DNA of 64,000 nt from Rhodospirillales bacterium (GCA_016776725.1 JADHSV010000005.1:1-64000); one strand, 5' to 3'; positions 8,059 to 17,110 are shown, counted from the first letter of the stretch. Made by a program: numbers and translations. The notes: generated by a model not told the origin, from the sequence alone.

Positions 8059-9159
8059 GTGCGCCTTTCATCAACACTTTCATTTTATATCGGCCGGAAC
8101 TTCCTGATTAGTTTCCTGGCGTTGTTCGGCATTTTCATGCTGATCATCCTCCTGTTTGACAGCATCGAACTGATGCGCCGATCTGCAAACAAATCGCACA
8201 TTTCCTTTGCGGTCATCATCGAAATGGCGCTGTTCAAATTGCCGCACCTGGGCCAAAAAGCGTTTCCGTTCGCCGCCCTTTTTGCGGCCATGGCCGTGTT
8301 CTGGCGGCTGACGCGCCACCATGAACTGGTGGTCACACGATCCGCCGGGGTGTCTGCCTGGCAATTCCTGTTCCCCGTTCTGGCCAGCGGATTTTTTCTG
8401 GGAATCGTAAAAATCGCGGTATTAAACCCGTTGGCGGCGACCCTTCTGACCCGCTATGAGCACCTTGAGTCCGTTCAGTTCCAAGGCGAGGTCAGCCTAT
8501 TGGCCCTGTCAAAGGGAGGAATTTGGCTGCGCCAAGCGAACGACACCGGGCAATCGGTCATATATGCGCCCCATGTGCTTCATCAGGGCCAGGATGTCGA
8601 ACTAAAAAACGTGATCGTCTTCGTCTATGACAAGGACTACAAATTCGTCGGTAGAGTCGACGCTGAAACGGCGCTTCTGGAAGATGGTTTCTGGCACATG
8701 AACAAGGCGATAGTGTCAGCCCCCGAACAGCCCCCCACCTTTGAAAAGGAGTACTGGCTGGCCACTGACCTTACGTTGAACAAAATCCAGGAAAGTTTCG
8801 CCACCCCGGAAACCATGTCGTTCTGGGATCTTCCCGGTTTCATCGCCACTCTTGAAAAAGCCGGGTTTTCGGCCGTGCGCCACCGCTTGCACTGGCATTC
8901 TTTGTTGTCGGCGCCATTGATGATTTGCGCGATGATTCTGATTGCGGCAACGTTTACATTGCGCCATGGCCGACGCGGCGCTACGACATGGGTAATAGGC
9001 AGCGGCGTGTTAAGCGGATTCGTCCTTTACTTCTTCCAGGACATTGTTTTCGCGTTGGGTTTATCCAACGGCCTGCCCGTAACACTGGCGGCTTGGACCC
9101 CCTCCAGCGTCGCGACGCTTCTGGGGGTTGCCATGTTGCTCCATCTCGAAGATGGTTAG
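8059..9159 (+). CDS. lptG: LPS export permease LptG
   Basis: A 366-residue YjgP/YjgQ-family permease with the same two-block membrane layout as LptF and a periplasmic domain between. The start is taken as GTG at 8059, because AGGAGAG sits 8 bases before it and the family homology begins there (RLSSTLSFYIGRNFL). The frame is open for 38 codons further upstream, inside lptF, but that stretch is glycine- and arginine-rich and not permease-like. It begins 13 bases after lptF stops and ends 6 bases before lptD, so the three are one operon. Confidence 0.93.
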   Translation: MRLSSTLSFYIGRNFLISFLALFGIFMLIILLFDSIELMRRSANKSHISFAVIIEMALFKLPHLGQKAFPFAALFAAMAVFWRLTRHHELVVTRSAGVSAWQFLFPVLASGFFLGIVKIAVLNPLAATLLTRYEHLESVQFQGEVSLLALSKGGIWLRQANDTGQSVIYAPHVLHQGQDVELKNVIVFVYDKDYKFVGRVDAETALLEDGFWHMNKAIVSAPEQPPTFEKEYWLATDLTLNKIQESFATPETMSFWDLPGFIATLEKAGFSAVRHRLHWHSLLSAPLMICAMILIAATFTLRHGRRGATTWVIGSGVLSGFVLYFFQDIVFALGLSNGLPVTLAAWTPSSVATLLGVAMLLHLEDG

Positions 9160-9165
9160 GCTGAA

Positions 9166-11304
9166 ATGCTGAGATTGACGCTCAAGATCGTATCCGCAAT
9201 CGCCGCCGCCGTCTGGTTGTACGGACAGGCGGCTGTTGCTGCCGATCTGCAGGAAGAAGATATACCCGTTCTGTTGCGCGCCGACGAGCTTAGTCATGAC
9301 CGCGAACTGGGTATCGTTAACGCCCGCGGAAACGTTGAAGTCTCGCGCAGTGACCGGGTCTTGCTGGCCGATTCGATCACTTATAACCAAAAAGATGACG
9401 TCCTTACGGCCAAGGGAAATGTATCGCTGCTCGAACCATCGGGAGAAGTCATCTTTTCCGAATATGTCGAACTAACCGGCGATTTTAAAGACGGCTTGGT
9501 CCGTGACATCCGCATGATCCTGAGCGACGGCGCCCGGCTCGCGGCGAACGGCGCCCGGCGGACCGGCGGGGTCGTGCATGAAATGACCAAGGCCGTATAT
9601 TCGCCGTGCAATCTGTGCCCGGACAACCCGACCGAGCCTCCGCTGTGGCAAATCAAGGCGGTTAAGGTTACCCACGACAAGCGTACGCGGAACATTTCCT
9701 ACGAAGACGCGTGGCTGGAAGTCATGGGTTTGCCCGTCGCCTACACGCCCTACATGTCCCACCCGGACCCGACCGTCAAACGGCGAACGGGCTTGTTGGT
9801 TCCCAGTATCGGGACGTCCTCGGATTTAGGTGTCATCGTCAAGGTTCCCTATTTCATCAATATCAACCCATGGCAGGACGTCACGTTCAATCCGATGTAC
9901 ACGTCGGAGGAAGGGCCGGTTCTGGCTGGCGAATACCGCCACCGTCTTGCCAAGGGCGAGGTGGAGGTCGCCGCCAGCATTACCAGTGATTCGGACGACG
10001 ACATCCGCGGTCATGTGGACGCCAGCGGGCTTTTCGACATTAACAACACGTGGCGCTGGGGGTTTGACGCAAATCGCACCACCGACGACACCTATCTGCG
10101 CCGCTACGGCTTCCCGTCAAACAACACCCTGACTAGCCGTCTGTATGCCGAAGGATTCAGGAAACGAAACTATTTTTCTGCAGACGCATACGCGTTCCAA
10201 GGCCTGCAAGAAGCGGACGACCCGGGTCAAGCGCCATTTGTCCTGCCCATGGTCAATTATCATCATGTGGGCGAACCTGACAAACTGGGCGGACGAAAAC
10301 GCCTTGATGCAAACGTTCTGGCCCTTACGCGAAACGACGGAACGGATACGCGAAGGGTTTCGCTCAAGGCAAGATGGGATTTGCCCTATGTGGGACCGAT
10401 GGGTGACATCTACCTGCTTTCCGCCTCGGTCCGTGGCGATGCCTATCATGTGACCGATCTTGACCGTGGCGGCAACAAAAGCGAATTCGACGGTTTTTCG
10501 GAACGTGTTCTTTACGAGGCCGGCCTCCATTGGCGTTATCCTTTTGTCCGTTCACAGGGCAGCGCCGTTCAGGTGATAGAACCGATGGCTTCGGCGATCA
10601 TCAGCCCGTATGGCGGCAACCCCGACACCATCCCCAACGAAGACAGTCAGGAATTCGAATTCGACGACACCAATCTGTTCAGCGCCAACCGGTTTCCTGG
10701 TCTGGACCGCGTTGAAGGCGGGCCACGTTTTAATTACGGCTTGAGGTGGGGCGTGTTCGGCCTGGGCGGCGGGCATACGTCTTTCGTCATTGGCCAAAGC
10801 GTTCGTGTCAGGGACGATGACACCTTCGCTGAGAATTCCGGTTTGGAAGGCCATTTTTCCGATGTCGTGGCTCGGGTGAAGGTATCGCCGGGAGAGCACC
10901 TGGATTTGACTTACAGAACGCGGCTCGACAAAGAAGATTTCGCCCCGAGACGGAACGAGGTCTCACTTGCGGCCGGCCCCAGTGCCTTGCGCCTGAGCAC
11001 CGATTACGTCTTTTTTGATCGCCAGCCCGGTAGCGAGTTTTCCACTTCACGCGAGGAACTGCGCTCGTCCGTTGCGGCGAAACTATCCCGAAATTGGCGT
11101 TCCGGCGGAAATTTCGTGTATGACGTCGAAGAAAGCGACATTCGATCCTATGGCCTGAATTTCACCTATGAGGACGAGTGCCTGGTATTTAACACCACTT
11201 GGGGACGTACGTTTTACCGTGATCGCGACATCGAACCCACCGACACCGTATTCTTCCGGGTAAACTTCAAAACACTCGGCGAGGTTTCGACGCAGGCCCT
11301 GTAA
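9166..11304 (+). CDS. lptD: LPS-assembly outer membrane protein LptD
   Basis: A 712-residue outer-membrane protein. A signal peptide (residues 1 to about 25, ending AAVAA) precedes an OstA/LptA-like N-terminal domain (about 30-150, with repeated ARGNVEVSR and AKGNVSLL motifs). A large C-terminal beta-barrel ends near the last residues. It inserts lipopolysaccharide into the outer leaflet together with LptE. Cysteines are in SPCNLCPDN and in DECLVF near the C-terminus; they could form the interdomain disulfide known from LptD. It is followed after 7 bases by surA, the chaperone it needs. Confidence 0.95.
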   Translation: MLRLTLKIVSAIAAAVWLYGQAAVAADLQEEDIPVLLRADELSHDRELGIVNARGNVEVSRSDRVLLADSITYNQKDDVLTAKGNVSLLEPSGEVIFSEYVELTGDFKDGLVRDIRMILSDGARLAANGARRTGGVVHEMTKAVYSPCNLCPDNPTEPPLWQIKAVKVTHDKRTRNISYEDAWLEVMGLPVAYTPYMSHPDPTVKRRTGLLVPSIGTSSDLGVIVKVPYFININPWQDVTFNPMYTSEEGPVLAGEYRHRLAKGEVEVAASITSDSDDDIRGHVDASGLFDINNTWRWGFDANRTTDDTYLRRYGFPSNNTLTSRLYAEGFRKRNYFSADAYAFQGLQEADDPGQAPFVLPMVNYHHVGEPDKLGGRKRLDANVLALTRNDGTDTRRVSLKARWDLPYVGPMGDIYLLSASVRGDAYHVTDLDRGGNKSEFDGFSERVLYEAGLHWRYPFVRSQGSAVQVIEPMASAIISPYGGNPDTIPNEDSQEFEFDDTNLFSANRFPGLDRVEGGPRFNYGLRWGVFGLGGGHTSFVIGQSVRVRDDDTFAENSGLEGHFSDVVARVKVSPGEHLDLTYRTRLDKEDFAPRRNEVSLAAGPSALRLSTDYVFFDRQPGSEFSTSREELRSSVAAKLSRNWRSGGNFVYDVEESDIRSYGLNFTYEDECLVFNTTWGRTFYRDRDIEPTDTVFFRVNFKTLGEVSTQAL

Positions 11305-11311
11305 TTGAAGT

Positions 11312-12616
11312 ATGGTCGGGAGACCGTCCATTTTGCACATGCGGTATTCAATGAGAAAATTTCTGGTTTTCAGCCTCGTCCTGTTGTTTGGCTTCGCCGG
11401 GCCTTCCGGTACGGCGTCCGCGCAACAGTTCGATAAAATTGCGGCAGTCGTAAACGACGAGGTAATTTCCGTATTCGACCTCAATTCCCGCCTTTCATTG
11501 GTAATTGCGGGAACCCAGGCAAAAAAACAGCCTGAAATCCTGCGTCGGCTTGCGCCCCAAATACTGCGGCAACTGATTGACGAAACACTTCAGATGCAGG
11601 AAGCCAAGCGCCTTGGCGTTCGGGTGACGGACGCCGACCTTGAGCGCGCATTTATCAATATCGAACGCCAAAATAAATTGAAGAAGGGAACACTCGAATC
11701 CCACCTGGCCTCTCAAGGGACCGATAAGATGGCGCTGATCGCCAAGATCGAACCCGAGATCGCATGGGTCAAGGTGGTTGGCCGGCGTATACGGCCGCAG
11801 GTTCAGGTCGGCCCCGAAGATATTGATGAAGCCCTTGCCCGCATCAATGCCGCAGCGGGCGCGCCAGAGTTCTTTCTCTATGAAATCTTCCTGCGCGTGG
11901 ATGCCGCCGAAAACGAAAAAGAGGTCAGGCAGATCGCCCGGCGAATTGTGCAACAGCTTAAATCCGGCGCCGCGTTCCAGGCGTTGGCAAGAAACTTCTC
12001 GCAAAGTGCTTCGGCGTCCAAAGGCGGAGACTTGGGCTGGGTTCGTCAGGGTGAACTGGAAAGCGAATTGACGGAGCCTGTGGCAAAACTAAAGCCTGGG
12101 CAATTTCTTGGACCTGTGCGCACCCTGGGCGGTTACCATATTCTTTTGCTCCGAGACAGACGGATCGCCAAAGGCCTCAAGGCCCCGAATGCCACACTCG
12201 AACTTCAACAGCTGTTTTTCCCCATCGCACAAGGCGCGCCATCGGACAAAGCCGATGCTGAGATGGTCCGCGCGAGATCATTCGCAGCACGGGCCGAAAA
12301 TTGCGAAAGCATGGAAAAGCTGGGGGCCGAATTGGGCACGGGAATGTCGGGTAGCTTAGGCAAGGTTGAACTCGCCGATCTTCCCGCCCCCCTTCGAAAA
12401 GCGGTTGAAACGCTGGAGCCGGGTCGTCCGAGCGAAGCCGTGCGCACCGAGAACGGTATCATTGTTCTGATGGTGTGCAGCCGTGAAGACGGCGGAACCG
12501 GCGGGACCGAGCGTGAACGCGTTGAGAAGATGCTGATTGTGCAACGCGTCGACGCGGCCGCCCGGCGCTATATGCGCGATCTTCGCCGCGCCGCCTTCAT
12601 TGATATAAGACTATGA
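11312..12616 (+). CDS. surA: Periplasmic chaperone / peptidyl-prolyl isomerase SurA
   Basis: A 434-residue protein with a signal peptide (FLVFSLVLLFGFAG...TASA), a SurA N-terminal helical domain starting at DKIAAVVNDEVISVFDL, and two parvulin-type PPIase domains (first with GDLGWVRQGEL and GGYHILLLRD). It escorts outer-membrane proteins, including LptD encoded just upstream. The start is uncertain: ATG at 11312 is used here, but ATG at 11351 would give a more usual signal peptide (MRKFLVF). The end overlaps pdxA by four bases. Confidence 0.93.
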   Translation: MVGRPSILHMRYSMRKFLVFSLVLLFGFAGPSGTASAQQFDKIAAVVNDEVISVFDLNSRLSLVIAGTQAKKQPEILRRLAPQILRQLIDETLQMQEAKRLGVRVTDADLERAFINIERQNKLKKGTLESHLASQGTDKMALIAKIEPEIAWVKVVGRRIRPQVQVGPEDIDEALARINAAAGAPEFFLYEIFLRVDAAENEKEVRQIARRIVQQLKSGAAFQALARNFSQSASASKGGDLGWVRQGELESELTEPVAKLKPGQFLGPVRTLGGYHILLLRDRRIAKGLKAPNATLELQQLFFPIAQGAPSDKADAEMVRARSFAARAENCESMEKLGAELGTGMSGSLGKVELADLPAPLRKAVETLEPGRPSEAVRTENGIIVLMVCSREDGGTGGTERERVEKMLIVQRVDAAARRYMRDLRRAAFIDIRL

Positions 12617-13647
12617 TAGATCAACTCGACAACGGGCAAACACAAGCCGTTCCACCAATCGCGCTGACCATGGGCGAACCTGCCGGGGTCGGCGGCGAAA
12701 CCACGCTGATGGCGTGGAAACGCCGAAATTCCAACGTTCCCTGTTTTTTTGCTATCGACAGCACGGAACGCCTGCAAAAGCTATCCGAAACGATTGGACT
12801 GGACGTTCCCGTCGCCGCCATATCGTCGCCGTCGGAAGCCGCCGGGCAGTTCGAATACGCCTTGCCCGTTCTCGAACAATCGCTGGCGGCAGCAGACGTG
12901 CCAGGGTCGCCGGACCCCGCCAATGCGCCCAGCGTCTGCGCATCCATCGAGCGGGCAGTTGGCCTTGTGAATGACGGACAGGCCTCGGCGGTTGTCACGA
13001 ACCCCATTCAAAAGGCCTGCCTGTACGACGCCGGATTCACCTACCCCGGACATACCGAATATCTGGCCGCATTGGCCAAAATCGGCACGCCGCCGGTGAT
13101 GATGCTTCTTTGCCCTCGGTTGCGTGTGGTGCCGGTCACCATTCACGTCAGCCTTGGCGAGGCTTTAAAGACGCTCGACGCAACCGCCATCGAAACCACG
13201 GCCGAAATCACCGCCACGGCATTGAAAAACGACTTTGCAATTAATCAGCCACGGCTGGCGATTGCCGGGCTTAACCCCCACGCGGGCGAAGACGGATCCA
13301 TGGGCCGCGAGGAAATCGACATCATCGCACCGGCCGTTGAACGGCTGCGCGCGAAAGGCATCAACGCCGTCGGACCGCTGCCGCCCGACACCCTGTTTAC
13401 GCCGCGTGCGCGCACCACTTACGACGCCGCCATTTGCATGTATCACGATCAGGCCCTGATCCCCATCAAGGCTTTGGACTTCGACGGCGGCGTCAACGCC
13501 ACCCTGGGGTTGCCGTTTGTCAGAACGTCGCCGGATCATGGTACCGCGCTGGACATCGCGGGGCACGGCCGGGCCAATCCCGGTAGCTTGATCGCGGCCT
13601 TGAGAACGGCCTACGCCATGGCCCGCCGCCGGGCTTCAAAAACCTAG
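12613..13647 (+). CDS. pdxA: 4-hydroxythreonine-4-phosphate dehydrogenase PdxA
   Basis: A 344-residue NAD-dependent enzyme of pyridoxal-phosphate synthesis by the DXP-dependent route. Conserved pieces are TMGEPAGVGGE at the N-terminus, YPGHTEYLAAL, NPHAGEDGSMGREE and MYHDQALIPIKAL, which carry the metal-binding histidines. ATGA overlap with surA shows translational coupling. Its stop codon TAG lies inside the CTAG at the left edge of a palindromic mobile element that now separates it from ksgA. Confidence 0.95.
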   Translation: MIDQLDNGQTQAVPPIALTMGEPAGVGGETTLMAWKRRNSNVPCFFAIDSTERLQKLSETIGLDVPVAAISSPSEAAGQFEYALPVLEQSLAAADVPGSPDPANAPSVCASIERAVGLVNDGQASAVVTNPIQKACLYDAGFTYPGHTEYLAALAKIGTPPVMMLLCPRLRVVPVTIHVSLGEALKTLDATAIETTAEITATALKNDFAINQPRLAIAGLNPHAGEDGSMGREEIDIIAPAVERLRAKGINAVGPLPPDTLFTPRARTTYDAAICMYHDQALIPIKALDFDGGVNATLGLPFVRTSPDHGTALDIAGHGRANPGSLIAALRTAYAMARRRASKT

Positions 13648-13910
13648 TGGACTGTCCGAGACATATGGCACCCATACGATCACATATCCCGGTTTCTCGG
13701 AAGGAGAGTGGCCGCAGGCGATGCCTTTGCATCGTCAAGGGTGCTCGACGCCCCGAGAATCCGGGATATGGGACCCGCAGGGCGGCTACCCAAGCCCGCC
13801 GGATGCGTTGTCCGATGCTCGTGATGCGAAGGCATCACGTCACATCGAACGCCTTACCGGACGAACTTGGGAAACCGTCGTATGGGTACCATATGTCTCG
13901 GACAGACCAC
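13647..13910. mobile_element. MITE-like palindromic element inserted between pdxA and ksgA (IS630-type footprint)
   Basis: A 264-base element bounded by 33-base terminal inverted repeats: 13647-13679 begins GTGGACTGTCCGAGAC and 13878-13910 ends GTCTCGGACAGACCAC, with two mismatches. Each end sits in CTAG, so a TA is duplicated at 13645-13646 and 13911-13912. TA duplication inside CTAG is the known target pattern of IS630/Tc1-type elements. A second inverted pair lies inside (13683-13700 and 13753-13770, 17 of 18 matching). There is no transposase frame, so it would need a partner in trans. Removing it and one TA joins the pdxA stop directly to the ksgA start. Confidence 0.85.
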
Positions 13911-13913
13911 TAG

Positions 13914-14744
13914 ATGCCCACTGATCTGCCGCCGTTACGCGACGTCATCGCCCGCCATAATCTGGGCGCGCGTCATTCGCTGGGCCAGCATTTCCTTTTT
14001 GATTCGAACCTTTGCCGCCGCATCGCCCAGGCGGGCGGAAACCTGACCGATTGCAACGTTATCGAGATTGGCCCCGGTCCCGGCGGGCTGACCCGCGCGA
14101 TCCTGGAATCAGGCGCCAAAAGCGTAACCGCCATTGAAAAGGACAGCCGCTGCATCGCTGCCCTGAACGAGCTGGCCGATCATTTTCCCGGACGGCTGAA
14201 CATCATCGAGGGCGATGCGCTTGAAATCGATGAAACGCAATTGGTTCCCGCCCCCCGGCGGATCATCGCCAACCTTCCCTACAACGTCGCCACGCCGTTG
14301 CTGATCAACTGGCTGAAACGCGCCGACGCCTTCGACGGCCTGACCTTGATGTTTCAAAAAGAGGTGGCCGACCGCCTGGTCGCCAAGCCGCGAACCAAAG
14401 CCTACGGCCGGTTGTCGATCATCACCCAATGGATGTGCGACATTCGCTTCGGCTTCAACATCGACCGCCGCGCCTTCACGCCGCCGCCCAAGGTGACCAG
14501 CGCCGTGGTCCTGCTGACCCCCCACGCGCCCGCCCCGGCGGACGCTACGTTTGCGGCCATGGAAACCGTCACGGCCGCCGCCTTCGGCCAGCGCCGCAAA
14601 ATGCTGCGCAGCAGCCTGAAATCCCTGGGCCTGGACCCAGCCGCAGCCGACATCCCCCCCACCGCCAGAGCCGAAGAACTAACCGTCCCCCAATTTTGCG
14701 CCCTGGCCCGGGCGTGGGCGGAGAAGACAAAGGATGAAGATTAG
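13914..14744 (+). CDS. ksgA: 16S rRNA dimethyladenosine transferase KsgA (RsmA)
   Basis: A 276-residue SAM-dependent methyltransferase that dimethylates the two adjacent adenines near the 3' end of 16S rRNA. Motifs: SLGQHFLFDSN, EIGPGPGGLTRAIL (SAM-binding motif I) and NLPYNVATPLLINWL (catalytic NLPY). The ATG follows immediately after the palindromic element and has no recognisable ribosome site, which suggests that translation was once coupled to pdxA. It closes the lptF-to-ksgA run. Confidence 0.95.
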   Translation: MPTDLPPLRDVIARHNLGARHSLGQHFLFDSNLCRRIAQAGGNLTDCNVIEIGPGPGGLTRAILESGAKSVTAIEKDSRCIAALNELADHFPGRLNIIEGDALEIDETQLVPAPRRIIANLPYNVATPLLINWLKRADAFDGLTLMFQKEVADRLVAKPRTKAYGRLSIITQWMCDIRFGFNIDRRAFTPPPKVTSAVVLLTPHAPAPADATFAAMETVTAAAFGQRRKMLRSSLKSLGLDPAAADIPPTARAEELTVPQFCALARAWAEKTKDED

Positions 14745-14925
14745 GGATATTCGATACCAAGCGTGGAATCGCCGCGCTCACGGATGACATCGAAATCGAA
14801 GCACCCTTTCTTTCAGCCGCTTTCGGGCCGATACCGGACCACCTTCAATGAAGTCTTGGTAGTCTGGAGGTGACCCGTAGCAGACGGTTGCACGAAAAGG
14901 ACTCAACCTCTTCGGCATGGCTGAA

Positions 14926-14959
14926 TTGACACCAGGCACCACATTAAGTTAACGTTAAC
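14926..14959 (+). promoter_or_regulatory. Promoter and operator 1 of the LacI-type regulator gene
   Basis: TTGACA at 14926-14931 is followed by a poor -10 region that overlaps a perfect 12-base palindrome, GTTAACGTTAAC, at 14948-14959. The palindrome has the form of a LacI/GalR-family operator. It lies 33 bases before the regulator's own start, so the gene is probably autoregulated. Near-copies occur at 16041 and 16149. Confidence 0.65.
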
Positions 14960-14992
14960 ATCACAGCTCAATTAGCGAAATGCTGAACAATC

Positions 14993-16018
14993 ATGCAGGA
15001 ACGTGCGAAACGACCGACCATCAAAGATGTCGCTCGGGAGGCCGGAGTCTCCACCATGACGGTTTCGCGGGTGGTGACGAAAAAGGGCCGCGTTGCGCCG
15101 AAAACGGTCGCCAAAGTCTCGCGTGTCATTGAGGAACTGGGCTATGTCCCCGACCTGAATGCGGGCGGTCTCTCGTCGCGGAACTCGGGTTTCGTTGCCG
15201 TCCTGGTGCCATCCATCGATAATTCGAACTTCGCCCAACAGGCCCGCGGCATTACCGACGCTCTTACCAAGAACGGTCTGCAAATTCTGCTCGGATCGAC
15301 CGATTTTTCCATCGAGCGTGAGGAAACAGTTCTCGGAACCATGCTTCGCCGCCGTCCCGACGGCGTCATCCTGACAGGTGGTAACCATACCGAGGGTAGC
15401 CGCCGAATGCTTGAAAACGCGGGTATACCTGTCGTCGAGACCTGGGACCTGCCACGACAACCCATCGACCATGTTGTCGGTTTTTCCAATATCGCCATCG
15501 CCCAGGCCATGGTCGATCACCTGCATGAACGGGGCTACCGCCACATCGGTTTTATCGGCTCCTCGTCCGCCAGCGATACGCGCGGCGCTGACCGCGAGCG
15601 TGGGTTCTCGGAAGCGCTGCGCAAGCACGCCCTCGACGATTCCCGTGTCATTCGTCTTGGCGCTCCTCCCATTCCGGTCGAACAGGGCGGCGAGGCCATC
15701 GTCGAGATGCTGCGCCGGTGGCCCGATACGGACGCCGTGATGTTCGTATCCGACCGCACCGCATTCGGCGCCATGCAGGAATGCCTGCGACGCGGCTGGC
15801 CGGTGCCCGAGCGCGTCGCCATTGCGGGGTTCGGCAACTTCGACATGGCGCGCAACTGCCACCCCCGCATCACGACGACATCCATCGATTGCTACGAAAT
15901 GGGGCGGTTCGCTGCCGAGCGTATCATCTCGGCAGGAACGCAACTCGCCGACGGCGTCAGCGTCGAACCTGAAATCATCATGATTCCATACCGAATCCTC
16001 GCTCGGCAAACGACATAA
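14993..16018 (+). CDS. LacI/GalR-family transcriptional regulator of the adjacent transport operon
   Basis: A 341-residue repressor-type protein. The N-terminal helix-turn-helix (TIKDVAREAGVSTMTVSRVV, residues about 9-28) and hinge helix (about 50-58) precede a periplasmic-binding-protein-like effector domain (FVAVLVPSIDNSNFAQ onward). The effector domain resembles gluconate-type regulators (GntR of the LacI family), so the ligand may be a small hydroxy acid. Three matching operators, one in front of this gene and two in front of the dehydrogenase-transporter operon, support local control. Start ATG at 14993 with a weak ribosome site. Confidence 0.9.
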   Translation: MQERAKRPTIKDVAREAGVSTMTVSRVVTKKGRVAPKTVAKVSRVIEELGYVPDLNAGGLSSRNSGFVAVLVPSIDNSNFAQQARGITDALTKNGLQILLGSTDFSIEREETVLGTMLRRRPDGVILTGGNHTEGSRRMLENAGIPVVETWDLPRQPIDHVVGFSNIAIAQAMVDHLHERGYRHIGFIGSSSASDTRGADRERGFSEALRKHALDDSRVIRLGAPPIPVEQGGEAIVEMLRRWPDTDAVMFVSDRTAFGAMQECLRRGWPVPERVAIAGFGNFDMARNCHPRITTTSIDCYEMGRFAAERIISAGTQLADGVSVEPEIIMIPYRILARQTT

Positions 16019-16040
16019 GCCGAATATTTCGCGGTTTTTC

Positions 16041-16054
16041 GGTTAACGATAACC
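16041..16054. promoter_or_regulatory. Operator 2 (imperfect LacI-type palindrome)
   Basis: GGTTAACGATAACC is a 14-base near-palindrome matching the regulator's own operator at the core (GTTAACG-TAAC). It lies 23 bases after the regulator stop and about 100 bases before operator 3, a distance that could allow DNA looping by a tetrameric or dimer-pair repressor. Confidence 0.55.
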
Positions 16055-16133
16055 CGTTGTTCAAAACAAATTTTTTGAAAACCCCTTGGATTACAGCCAA
16101 TTACGGGGGCCTCAAGGATGTTTATAGAGATTA

Positions 16134-16162
16134 TTGACTCGCAAAATTGTTAACGTTATCAT
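16134..16162 (+). promoter_or_regulatory. Promoter with embedded operator 3 for the dehydrogenase-TctBA-sulfatase-TctC operon
   Basis: TTGACT at 16134-16139 and TATCAT at 16157-16162 are 17 bases apart, a good sigma-70 promoter. Operator-like GTTAACGTTATC fills the spacer at 16149-16160 and reaches into the -10. A repressor bound there would exclude RNA polymerase. The start codon of the first gene is 34 bases downstream. Confidence 0.7.
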
Positions 16163-16195
16163 TTTTTTGGGTTTCGGGAGAAAACGAGAATTCAT

Positions 16196-17110
16196 ATGAG
16201 CAAGAATATTAAAGTAGGTCTCATCGGCGTGGGGCTTATGGGCCACGGAATGGGCCACAACATCCTTCAGGGCGGTTTCGAATTGCGGCTCTTCGATCCC
16301 AACAAAACCAAGGGGATGGAGGAACTGACGGGGAGCGGCGCCATGGAAATGCCAAGTGTGCGCGCCGTGGCCGAAAATTCAGACATCGTTTTGTGCAGCC
16401 TTCCCACCGTGCCGGTCATCGCCGAAGTCATCGGCGGGCCTGACGGCGTCATCGAAAGCATCGGCGAGGGCGCGATCATCGTCGACACCTCGACCGGCAC
16501 GCCGGTTCTGGCAACCGGATTTGCCGAGCGCGCCGCCGCCAAGGGCGCGGGATTCGTCGATGCGGCCCTGATGAAGGGGCCGGTGCAGGCGATGGAGGGC
16601 GTTCTCAACGTCATCGCCGGCGGTTCCGATGCCGATGTCGCACGGGTCAAGCCGGTGCTGGATACGTTTTCCGAACAATTCTTCCACGTCGGCCCGGTGG
16701 GCTCCGGCTTCACGGTCAAGCTGCTCAATCAGGCCATCGGGCTCGGCACCCATGCCGTGGTGACCGAGGCTTTTGTTTTGGGAGCCAAGCTGGGAGTGGA
16801 CATCGGCGTGCTGTTCGACATTATCGATTCGGGTCAGGCAAGCTCCGAAAAGTTGAAAATCCTGTCCAAGAAGTTCCTGGATCACGACTACAGCCTGAAA
16901 TTCGCCACCAATACCGGAATCAAGGATCTGCGCCTGTGCGAGCGCATGAGCGTCGACGCCGAGGGGCATACGCCGATTTTGAACACGGTCATCGGATTAT
17001 TCGAGACGAACGCGGCGCTTGGGAACGGAGCAGAGGACGTTTCCACGCTCGCCGCAAGCGTGGGAAAGCTGACAGGAATCGATTTTCCCGAAATCGCCCA
17101 TAAGAAATAG
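16196..17110 (+). CDS. Beta-hydroxyacid dehydrogenase (3-hydroxyisobutyrate / tartronate-semialdehyde family)
   Basis: A 304-residue NAD(P)-dependent enzyme. It has an N-terminal Rossmann fold with GLIGVGLMGHGMGHN, the substrate motif DTSTGTPV, the segment MKGPVQAMEGVLNVIAGG, and the catalytic lysine in GFTVKLLNQAIG near residue 170. The family interconverts beta-hydroxy acids and semialdehydes; members include 3-hydroxyisobutyrate, tartronate semialdehyde and 3-sulfolactaldehyde enzymes. Here it is the first gene behind a LacI-type operator and ahead of a TctABC importer, so it most likely acts on the imported compound or on what the sulfatase releases. The exact substrate is unknown. Confidence 0.88.
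   Translation: MSKNIKVGLIGVGLMGHGMGHNILQGGFELRLFDPNKTKGMEELTGSGAMEMPSVRAVAENSDIVLCSLPTVPVIAEVIGGPDGVIESIGEGAIIVDTSTGTPVLATGFAERAAAKGAGFVDAALMKGPVQAMEGVLNVIAGGSDADVARVKPVLDTFSEQFFHVGPVGSGFTVKLLNQAIGLGTHAVVTEAFVLGAKLGVDIGVLFDIIDSGQASSEKLKILSKKFLDHDYSLKFATNTGIKDLRLCERMSVDAEGHTPILNTVIGLFETNAALGNGAEDVSTLAASVGKLTGIDFPEIAHKK

Noticed and set aside
14745-14992. A gene in the 248-base gap after ksgA
   Set aside because: No frame with a start, ribosome site and sensible product; the gap is accounted for by the regulator promoter and operator at its right end.
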